DNA of 14,586 nucleotides from Hyphomicrobiales bacterium (GTDB lineage Bacteria; Pseudomonadota; Alphaproteobacteria; Rhizobiales; Aestuariivirgaceae): NCBI GenBank assembly GCA_012032065.1, contig JAAURV010000043.1, positions 1-14,586 on the forward strand, in the 5' to 3' direction. Each line of letters begins with the position of its first letter. Within the stretch, counting starts at the first letter, position 1. Made by a program: the position numbers and the translations under genes. Of the stretch, positions 8,859 to 14,586 are shown piece by piece. The notes beneath the pieces were generated by a model. The model made no database searches and was not told where the DNA came from. It was given only the letters and a program-made list of their open reading frames with translations.

Positions 8859-8876
8859 CAACATTTCCGGATTCAG

Positions 8877-9347
8877 ATGTACGCGCAGATTTTCCGCACC
8901 TTCGCCGCTGGTTTATCTTTGCTGCTGTTCGTTGGTGCAACGTCCGCACAGGAGCGCCAGTGGGCTTTCGATTTCGGCGATACCGAAGCGTTCCTGATCT
9001 TCGGCGTTCCCGAGACGGACGACGTGGGCGTGAGCTTCTGGTGCCGCAAGGGTTCGGGAACGATCCAGATGTTCGTGCCCGGCACCGATCCGTCGCTGCC
9101 CGCCGGAAAGTTGCGCAAATTCCGCATCAAGGTGGCGGGAAAAACACTAACGCGACGTGGTCTCGTGGCCGCCGACGAACTGAACGGCGGCACCACCATT
9201 GAAGCAAGGCTCGAAGAACGCGATCCGCTGTTCGGTCTGCTGCTCGACGCCGACCGTTTCACTGTCGTCTCCGGACCTGCGACTCACACCTACCCAATGA
9301 CCGACGCCGATCTCCCCAACCTGCTCGATGCATGCAGGAAACGTTAG
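8877..9347 (+). CDS. Small secreted protein of unknown function
   Basis: I do not recognise the family. It has 156 residues from the ATG at 8877. The N terminus is a clear Sec signal peptide: MYAQIFRTFAAGLSLLLFVG, then ATSA, with likely cleavage after residue 24 (A-T-S-A before QE). The mature part of about 132 residues is mixed polar and beta-like (WAFDFGDTEAFLIFGVPETDD, FRIKVAGKTLTRRG), with two cysteines, C56 and C153 (DACRKR close to the end), that could form a disulfide in the periplasm. The product should be periplasmic or exported. The gene is divergent from rnpB and converges on the amidase gene; the two stop codons overlap (TAG at 9345-9347 against TAA at 9346-9344). No strong ribosome binding site is seen. 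The unbroken frame with a signal peptide makes a real gene likely. Confidence 0.75.
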   Translation: MYAQIFRTFAAGLSLLLFVGATSAQERQWAFDFGDTEAFLIFGVPETDDVGVSFWCRKGSGTIQMFVPGTDPSLPAGKLRKFRIKVAGKTLTRRGLVAADELNGGTTIEARLEERDPLFGLLLDADRFTVVSGPATHTYPMTDADLPNLLDACRKR

Positions 9348-10063
9348 GTCAGCGCGCCAATCAACTTCCGAAGCGTTTCCAAAGTTGACCGGTCGGCTAC
9401 ACCATCCACTCTCGCGGGCCGGAAGTGGCGCTGGAAGGCGCGGATGACAGCGGTTGATCGCGGGGTGACGGTGCCGGTCTGCTCGATGCCGTAGCCGTAA
9501 TCGGAGAGCAAGCGCTGCATCTCGCTAAGATCAGTAGTGTCGTTGGAGATTGACTCCGGCGGCACCCAATGTCCGATGCCGCGTTCGTGGAGAAACTTCC
9601 AATCGAATTTCTCCCCTGGGTCCGCCTTGCGCATCGGCGCGATGTCGGAATGCGCCAGTACGTTTTGCGGCGAAATGGGATTGCGCGACAGGATATCGAT
9701 GCAGAGGTTGGCGGCTGCTTCCATCTGAACGAGTGGAAAATCCGGATAGCCCAGGCCATGGCCGCGATTGTGGATTTCGATTCCAATCGAGGCGGAGTTG
9801 ACGTCGGTCTCGCCCTTCCAGAAGGATTGCCCCGCGTGCCACGCACGCAAGCCTTCATCCACCATCTGTGTGATCTCGCCCCGCTCGCCGACCAGATAAT
9901 GGCAAGATACGCGCGACTCCGGCGTGCATAGCCAGGACACCGCGCGCTCGGCACTTTCCATGCCGGTGTAGTGAAGGATGAGCATCGTGGGCCAGGCATA
10001 ACCCTGCCGTGGCTCCACATTCGGCGACAGCCGGAAAAGATGCGGCAGGCGCGTGCGGATCAC
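9344..10063 (-). CDS. N-acetylmuramoyl-L-alanine amidase, AmpD-like, with peptidoglycan-binding domain
   Basis: A zinc amidase (Amidase_2) that cleaves the MurNAc-L-Ala bond in muropeptides. It has 239 residues. Zn ligands expected from the family are H31 (in LILHYT), H138 (LAHSDIAP) and D148 (KADPGEKFDW); E96 in GIEIHN corresponds to the catalytic position. Residues ~178-236 form a PG_binding_1-like domain (LSEMQRLLSDYGYGIEQTG ... VIRAFQRHFRP ... VADRSTLETLRKL). No signal peptide is visible, so it is either a cytoplasmic AmpD-type recycling enzyme or one exported by another route; the wall-binding domain is like that of E. coli AmiD. The GTG start at 10063 is chosen because AAGGAG lies at 10077-10072, 8 bases upstream, and because it overlaps the J-domain gene stop by 4 nt (GTGA). 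Confidence 0.9.
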   Translation of the reverse strand: MIRTRLPHLFRLSPNVEPRQGYAWPTMLILHYTGMESAERAVSWLCTPESRVSCHYLVGERGEITQMVDEGLRAWHAGQSFWKGETDVNSASIGIEIHNRGHGLGYPDFPLVQMEAAANLCIDILSRNPISPQNVLAHSDIAPMRKADPGEKFDWKFLHERGIGHWVPPESISNDTTDLSEMQRLLSDYGYGIEQTGTVTPRSTAVIRAFQRHFRPARVDGVADRSTLETLRKLIGALT

Positions 10064-10740
10064 GCAGCACGCTCCTTCATGATTGTATCGTAGGCGGCGT
10101 TGATGCGCGCCAGCCGCTTCGTCGCCATCTCAACCATTTCCTCGGGAACGCCCGCCGCGATATGCTTATCCGATGGTGCTCGCGCGCCAGCTTGCGGTAG
10201 GCCGAGCGGATGATGGTGATCTCCTCCCCGCGCTTAACGCCAAGCACGCGGTAGGGATCGGAGCTTTCGGGGCCTCCGTGGCGCGCAGGATGGCATCGAA
10301 CTCCTCCGCATTGAAGCCGAAAATGCGCGCCACCTCGGAGAGAAATGCGATCTCCTTGTCGTGATAACCGCCATCGGACTGGGCGATGTGGAACAAGCCG
10401 TCCAACACGTCCTCGAGAATGGGCGACTTACCGTTGAATAGCCGCGACACCTGCCGCGCATAGAACTCGTAGCCGGTGACATCCTGCTTGGCGAGATTGA
10501 ACACCCGCGCCACCGCCGGCAGGTCTTTGTCCGGCACGTGAAAGACCTGTTTGACGCCGTTATTTCCGCGCCCGAAACCAGGCCATCGGCCTTCGCCATC
10601 TTGGCGCCAAGCGCGATCATGCCGATGGTGAAGCCAATGGTCTTCTCGGGAGGAGTCTTGCGCGTCAGACGCTGCAAAAAACCCGCGACGGATTCGCCGA
10701 TGGCCGAAAGCGAATCCCTGATTCTGGTCCAGATTGACAT
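10060..10740 (-). CDS. TerB/J-domain co-chaperone, DjlA-like (three frameshifts)
   Basis: A DjlA-type protein with an N-terminal TerB-like helical domain and a C-terminal DnaJ domain, which would stimulate an Hsp70 partner. From the ATG at 10740 it reads MSIWTRIRDSLSAIGESVAG, then GFTIGMIALGAKMAKADGLVSGAEIT. Three one-base losses break the frame. One at 10555 restores ITAVKQVFHVPDKDLPAVAR; one at 10268 restores EAPESSDPYRVLGVKRGEE; one at 10172 restores AREHHPDKHIAAGVPEEM. With these, TerB (ILEDVLDGLFHIAQSDGGY..EIAFLSEVARIFGF) is followed by a J domain with its HPD motif and the end RLARINAAYDTIMKERAA. The corrected length is about 227 residues. The N terminus lacks a convincing transmembrane helix, unlike E. 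coli DjlA. Its stop overlaps the amidase start, implying co-expression. Confidence 0.87.
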
Positions 10741-10741
10741 G

Positions 10742-10776
10742 ACCCGGAGAACCTAACGGATTCGCGATTGCCGGGT
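10742..10776. repeat. Inverted repeat between the J-domain gene and the 112-aa gene
   Basis: ACCCGG (10742-10747) and CCGGGT (10771-10776) are perfect 6-base arms with a 23-base spacer, in the short gap just upstream of the J-domain gene start. There is no T run, so a factor-independent terminator is not supported. Function unknown. Confidence 0.3.
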
Positions 10777-10786
10777 GACAGGAAAA

Positions 10787-11125
10787 TCAGCGCTTGAAGT
10801 AGTAGCCAAGTTCGTAGACCGGAACGTCGACGTCGAGATTTTGCGCGAGCCTGCGTTCCACATGCCAGGCCCGGCCCGCGGTCCAGACTGTTGCCCAAAG
10901 CACCGGGACCATGCCGGCAAGAAGCGCGCCGTAAAGGAACCAATCCGGCAGACCGAACAGTTTGCTGAACGCCCACACGGTGGCGGCCATGGCGGCGCCC
11001 AGCATGCAGAACACCATGAGCGTCACGCCCGATGCCGCGATGAAACAGCCAAGCGGATTGAACGCTTGCGATGTCGCGGGAGGGTTCTTGTCCGGCCTGA
11101 TGACTTCCTGATCCATGACGCCCAT
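10787..11125 (-). CDS. Small inner-membrane protein of unknown function, 112 aa
   Basis: I do not recognise a named family. It has 112 residues from an ATG at 11125; a second ATG at 11116 (MDQEVIRPDKN) is an equally possible start. Two hydrophobic segments are clear, about residues 25-54 (GCFIAASGVTLMVFCMLGAA and on) and 62-83 (WFLYGALLAGMVPVLWATVW). A short charged, cytoplasmic-looking tail follows, ending VPVYELGYYFKR. The many small residues in both helices suggest helix packing. It lies between the extensin-family gene and the J-domain gene on the same strand, with gaps of 29 and 46 bases, and could be part of one transcript. The frame is uninterrupted and composition matches its neighbours, so a real gene is likely. 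Confidence 0.7.
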   Translation of the reverse strand: MGVMDQEVIRPDKNPPATSQAFNPLGCFIAASGVTLMVFCMLGAAMAATVWAFSKLFGLPDWFLYGALLAGMVPVLWATVWTAGRAWHVERRLAQNLDVDVPVYELGYYFKR

Positions 11126-11154
11126 ATGCTACGGGCCACGGCGGATTGCAATTG

Positions 11155-11791
11155 TCAGCGGCAATATGCCTTGCCGGAGCGGCGCTGCTGCAAATCGAGG
11201 TGGAAGTGGTCACGGTGATGGCGGTCCGATCCGGGGCCCAGCACGGTGGCGAACTGCCCGCATGCTTCGCCCCTGATCTCGCGCAGGAACCGGCCGTCCT
11301 TGCCCCCGCCCCAATCGCCAAGAACGGTCACCTTCTTGCCGCTCTCCAGCGTGAAGGCGGAAATATCGAGCGCGTTGCCGTAGCCATGCTCGCTCATCTT
11401 GGCGCCGCGCTTGTTGTTGCGCGGCCGGCAGGAATAGGACGCGGCGATATCGACGCTCACAACGCGCTCGCCGAACGCATTCCCCGCGGCAGGCTGCACG
11501 GTATTTTCCATCCAGTCATGAACCGGAGCGACCATGCCGCAGTTCAAGGTCGCGGGCTGGCTGAAGTGAACGCCGGCAATGGAGCGCACGCTGTAGGGAT
11601 TGGGCACCTGGCAGCCATTGCCTTCGTTGATGCGGCCCAGGCGGCTCACATCGCCCAAGCGGCTCGGGTCGCTGTCGCAGCGGCCTCGGCGCAACCAGGC
11701 CGTCGGTTCGAAATAGGTCTTTGGAGGAGGAGCAGGCTGACAGCAGCAGCGCGGCCGCAAGACCCGCGAGAAACACAAGATTGATACGCAT
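11155..11791 (-). CDS. Extensin-family (Extensin-like C-terminal) lipoprotein, one frameshift
   Basis: Bacterial extensin-like proteins are periplasmic and have a peptidase-like fold related to D-Ala-D-Ala carboxypeptidases; the exact substrate is usually unknown. The start at 11791 gives a lipoprotein signal (MRINLVFLAGLAAALLL then SACSSS), with a lipobox L-S-A-C at residues 17-20. After SSSKDLF the frame changes near 11711-11713; two missing bases (the AAA run) would join it to FEPTAWLRRGRCDSDPSRLG. The body carries NGCQVPNPYSV, a Cys in TLNCGMVAPVHDWM, YSCRPRNN, the putative metal site HGYGNALDISAF and the C-terminal DHFHLDLQQRRSG, a family signature. The exact indel position is less certain than in the other broken genes. 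Anchoring in the outer membrane is inferred from the lipobox. Neighbouring amidase and dcw genes fit a cell-wall role. Confidence 0.85.
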
Positions 11792-12134
11792 GACACACCC
11801 GGAACGTTAGCGTCCGTCCAGGAGGCAACCTATCCCGGCAGGGTTAACGGGACGTTGTGCCGGTGCATCGGGCGGCCGAATGAACTTACCCAACCTCGTT
11901 GTCCCGGTTTTCGTCCCTATTGCGTGCACACATCTCGATTGCGAGTGTTGCGGCACATTGATGCGTCGAATGCTGCGTTGCGCAGCTGCATCGCGGGCAA
12001 GCGAAGTCAAGAACTTGCGCCGCTCCGCATTCTCAATGCGCTCCGGCCGTCGAGCAGGTTCTTGAGTTCGATTGGCTGCGATGCGAGCCTTGAAGAATCA
12101 GGCGGCGGCACGGGACGGGAAGAGAGTTGTTTGA
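11792..12134. other. Gene-free stretch before the host/phage junction
   Basis: About 340 bases of GC-rich, host-like sequence in which I see no supported gene. The short minus-strand frames here have no recognisable protein character. Two small inverted repeats are visible: CGCATT-CTC-AATGCG at 12026-12040, and TCAAGAAC (12007-12014) facing GTTCTTGA (12058-12065) across a 43-base gap. No tRNA cloverleaf or rho-independent terminator was found. This should hold the promoter of the minus-strand extensin gene, but no convincing -10/-35 pair stands out. Confidence 0.5.
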
Positions 12135-12190
12135 ATCCGGCAGACGCTTCGCGGGGGGTGGCGAATTCGTATTCGGATTGACCATCGCTT
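12135..12190. other. Host/phage-like junction (composition break)
   Basis: Base composition and gene character change here. The left side is GC-rich with alphaproteobacterial genes; the right side is much more AT-rich with virion-type genes. The frame of the first phage gene is open leftwards to an in-frame TGA at 12132-12134, but the residues it would add (12135-12188) are Arg-rich and unlike the rest, as expected if foreign sequence has been joined inside or just before the gene. No direct repeat, tRNA end or integrase gene is visible to mark an attachment site, so integration and misassembly cannot be told apart from this window. Confidence 0.6.
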
Positions 12191-12890
12191 GCAAATCAAG
12201 CTCCCCTTTGTCACTGAAACCAAAAGTTTCAGCTTTGAAGAGCGTGACGCAGCAAATAATACCTTGCCTCAAATCAGTGCAGCTACCAATGCCACACCCA
12301 TTCAAATCACTACTGTGCAGGCGCATGGCTGGATTACTGGGCAGGTTATAGAAATCTATGGGGTTACTGGTAACACCGCCGCCAATGGCATCTTTACGAT
12401 TACAGTGATTGATGCAAACAACTTCACCCTAAACGGTTCAGTGGGTAATGGTGCTTACAACGCCGGTACTGGAAGAATTGCCAGGCGTATTTCAACCTCG
12501 AGTACCCTCTTTACGACCACTCCAGGAACACCTACTACTCATCCTTTTGATGTTTGGGAACCTGCACAGCTTTTCACGAGAGCCTTTTACAGAACTACCA
12601 CGGGAGGTTCTAACTCACCTAGTGCTGCAATTGGGACCACTACAGCTATTACGGATAGTCAGGGCGTGGCCAGCAGTGATGCTTATGTGGCAGGAAGTTT
12701 CCAGCGCAGGAAAAAGTTTACGATTCCAGAGTCTCTTGCCAACGGGGATATTTATGCCTGGGGAGTCCGAGGTGACATAGTGTCAAGCGACAATGCAGGT
12801 TACAAAGTTGTGATGGACCCTGAAAAGATCACTAAGTTAAATACCCATACCCTCGAGCTTTCATTGTTAAGCAAATGGGCTAGGGCATGA
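12189..12890 (+). CDS. Phage-like protein with E1-FCCH-type Ig-like domain
   Basis: A predicted virion protein. Residues ~31-98 (AATNATPIQITTVQAHGWIT ... GNTAANGIFTITVIDANNFT ... GSVGNGAYNAGTG) match the small beta-sandwich repeat that databases name 'ubiquitin-activating enzyme E1 FCCH domain', very common in phage tail and appendage proteins. The name reflects fold similarity only; no ubiquitin chemistry is implied. The remaining ~135 residues (FDVWEPAQLFTRAFYRTTTG ... FTIPESLANGDIYAWGVRGD) are not recognised. The start is uncertain: the first codon in the phage-like part is TTG at 12189 without a ribosome binding site, and the true 5' end may be lost at the junction. The stop overlaps the next gene (ATGA), normal in phage operons. 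Low GC and two CTCGAG sites (at 12497 and 12852) link it to the downstream gene. Confidence 0.65.
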   Translation: MQIKLPFVTETKSFSFEERDAANNTLPQISAATNATPIQITTVQAHGWITGQVIEIYGVTGNTAANGIFTITVIDANNFTLNGSVGNGAYNAGTGRIARRISTSSTLFTTTPGTPTTHPFDVWEPAQLFTRAFYRTTTGGSNSPSAAIGTTTAITDSQGVASSDAYVAGSFQRRKKFTIPESLANGDIYAWGVRGDIVSSDNAGYKVVMDPEKITKLNTHTLELSLLSKWARA

Positions 12891-14505
12891 TCACGGATGA
12901 GGTTAGTCTCGAGCCCTTAATCATTCCCGAGACTAATGATTTTGATTCTGATGCTGAACTCACAAAAGTCGCCTACCGAAATACCAGTTACTTTGGAGGG
13001 CTTGCAAGTGGCTTAGCCTGGCATCAGCAAGACTATATTTCAGACTTTGTTTTCTGGACAGTTTCCAATCCTGACGACAAGTTAAGAAGTAATCTACGCA
13101 TAGGCATTGGGGATATATTTAGCAGATTTCAAGCGGCTGAAGTCAGTAGCAGTGAATCTTTTTTTGATAAGAAGATTCAACCCAACGAAGACATCTCTTA
13201 CTACGATGTTTTTAACCGCAAACTGATGACCTTTAGGCAACGCCGGGTAGATACCAACGATGACTTAAAGACTTATAGCTATGAAAGTATTCTCTCGAGA
13301 CTAAATGATACTTATCCGCCTAGCTACGTGATGCGAGCGGACGATTTACCTGGTGATCCGACCCAACAAACAGCCGGGCAATGGGTGCAACATCTTTTTG
13401 AAGAATGGGCAACGAACTATAACTGGTTTGACTATGAGCCAATCCCTGAACTGTACCCACGCATTCTAAACGGTGGAACCTATTCCTACACCATTCGTAG
13501 TAAAGCCTTTGCTATTGTGCAAGAAGAAGATCAAGAAAAATCCATGCGTCAGATTATTGACGAGGTTTTAGGGATATTTGAAGGCTATCGCTTAGTTGTT
13601 ACGAAAGACAATAAACTGAAAATTGTTCCACCGGTGTGGAGTGCTGCATACTCGAGTGGTCAGGTTGTTCTAACTGATCATGACCTCTACACCTATCCGA
13701 TTGCTTTGCCACAAGACTATAGCAACATCATAAATAAAGTCACAGTACGAAGTCAGGCTTACGCATATGATGCTGATGAACCTATCATTGCGCCTTCGTT
13801 TGTTAAGTCTGAAAACAGCAGCTTCGCACCTAATAACCTGGCTGACTTTTATCCTAGCCGTGCTGAATATGACACCGTGGCAGAAATCCCAATTACCTCG
13901 CCAGTGATTGGTGGTGACAAAATTACCTTGCAACTCAGTCTCGAGTATTACTGGGAAGACTTGAAAGAAACCCACACCAACACGCTACAACTAACCAGAG
14001 GCAAAGATGTCCTTTTGAAACGAAATAGCGTTTTTTCTACAGGGTTTTTGTGTGATGCCGAGATAGAAACGAGCTGGCGATTTAGGTGGGATGATGTCAA
14101 AAATGTGATTGAAGTAGAACGCTATTACATGTATTACCGTCCACCTGGTGGGATATGTGGGCAAAGCGAAAAGTACGGGGTATTGCTGATGGTAGATGCT
14201 ACTGGGCAATCCTGGCAGAAAAGCAATGCAACCATTATTAGGAAGTTTTGGAACGTTCTGAAAATTTTGATGAATTGACTGGACTCGAGTCCTCACAGCA
14301 AACGTACGGTGTGCGTGAATATGAACTCTCGAGTGACTTTTTCCAACTCACGATTGAACAGTGCCAAGACCTTGCAAAAGGCACGGTAGACGCTCTAATT
14401 CGTCCGGTGACTCGCTTTAATCTTGACTTATCCGTTTGGAATCAATTCGCAGGTCTTACCCCTGATCAGATCGGGAAGAAGATCATCTTGCCTAATGCGC
14501 TCGAG
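12497..14505. repeat. Dispersed CTCGAG palindromes (nine copies)
   Basis: CTCGAG occurs at 12497, 12852, 12908, 13294, 13651, 13940, 14284, 14328 and 14500 within the phage-like part. With a GC fraction near 0.45, about 0.5 copies would be expected in this length. They fall in all codon phases (for example ACC-TCG-AGT, CTC-GAG and TCT-CGA-GTG relative to the frames used), so a preferred Leu-Glu codon pair does not explain them. Every TCGA in this segment lies in one of these sites. The role is unknown. Confidence 0.85.
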
Positions 14506-14586
14506 GGTGTGCTTTCTGACTTTGCTTATAGCGATGATTACGCAGGTGATACGCCGGTGGTGAGTTGCTTAGCAGAGATAACTGTT
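12887..14586 (+). CDS. Phage tail hub/minor tail-like protein, 3' incomplete, one frameshift
   Basis: A large, acidic, aromatic-rich protein with no membrane segments, coupled to the gene before it by ATGA. Residues ~200-290 (YSYTIRSKAFAIVQEEDQEK ... IIDEVLGIFEGYRLVVTKDN ... LKIVPPVW ... LPQDYSNIINKVTVRSQAYA) resemble the domain seen in tail hub and minor tail proteins, where a short helical part precedes 'r-l-v-v-x-x-d-n-k-l-k-i-v-p-p'. This is an impression of style, not a match I can prove. The frame ends at TGA 14276-14278. The -1 frame, open from 14242 to the window end, continues naturally (EVLERSENFDELTGLESSQQ ... LIRPVTRFNLDLSVWNQFAG), so one missing base near 14243-14245 (AA read for AAA, or G for GG) probably split one gene. 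Corrected, at least 567 residues are present and the 3' end lies outside the window. Confidence 0.55.

Noticed and set aside
8434..8949. Minus-strand frame of 171 codons (and plus-strand frames) across the rnpB region
   Set aside because: The region is occupied by RNase P RNA with all its conserved elements; the open frames result from high GC content.
11807..12010. Minus-strand frame of 67 codons in the gene-free stretch
   Set aside because: Low-complexity, Arg- and Pro-rich product, no ribosome binding site and no recognisable family.
12110..12180. Possible tRNA or att site near GTTTGAATCC at the junction
   Set aside because: The bases flanking the T-loop-like string do not pair, and no anticodon arm or acceptor stem can be built.
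12189..14586. Reading the FCCH-type domain as evidence of a bacterial ubiquitin-like system
   Set aside because: The domain name reflects fold similarity only; such repeats are common in phage virion proteins and no E1 adenylation or catalytic Cys motif is present.

Overview
The window is a GC-rich alphaproteobacterial chromosome segment (about 1-12,150) joined to a clearly lower-GC, phage-like segment (about 12,190-14,586). The order rnpB / ampD-like amidase / TerB-J-domain protein upstream of rsmH-ftsL-ftsI-murE-murF-mraY is one I associate with Hyphomicrobiales (Rhizobiales) and relatives. That assignment is inference from gene order and protein character, not from a search.

Layout. 3-424 (+) holds the 3' part of an EamA/DMT-type transporter. 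425-12,190 is led by a minus-strand division and cell wall (dcw) cluster, transcribed right to left: rsmH (7587-6571), ftsL (6571-6218), ftsI (6221-4508), murE (4502-3045), murF (3052-1630), mraY (1625-538), then only the first ~25 codons of murD (536-~461) before the sequence changes abruptly. Junctions are tight, with 1-8 nt overlaps or gaps of a few bases, as expected for one operon. Upstream of rsmH the usual mraZ is absent. In its place is a plus-strand TMEM175-family channel gene (7790-8370), which converges on a full-length RNase P RNA gene (8763-8375, minus). Beyond rnpB come a small secreted protein (8877-9347, plus), an AmpD-like amidase with a peptidoglycan-binding domain, a TerB/J-domain protein, a 112-aa membrane protein and an extensin-family lipoprotein (all minus).

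From about 12,190 to the end there are two overlapping plus-strand genes that look like phage virion (tail) genes. The first carries an Ig-like 'E1 FCCH' repeat common in phage proteins; the second resembles a tail hub or minor tail protein and runs off the window.

Data quality. At least eleven single- or double-base losses break otherwise intact genes: eamA, mraY, murF x2, ftsI, the TMEM175 gene, djlA x3, the extensin gene and the second phage gene. In every case adding one or two bases, nearly always by lengthening a short identical-base run, restores the conserved protein. I read these as consensus errors of a long-read assembly, not pseudogenes, and give the full gene spans.

Most unusual signals. 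(1) In the phage-like part the tetramer TCGA occurs nine times and all nine are inside CTCGAG, in all three codon phases. (2) murD is cut off by unrelated sequence. (3) There is an abrupt host/phage composition junction. (4) A TMEM175 gene stands where mraZ is expected.
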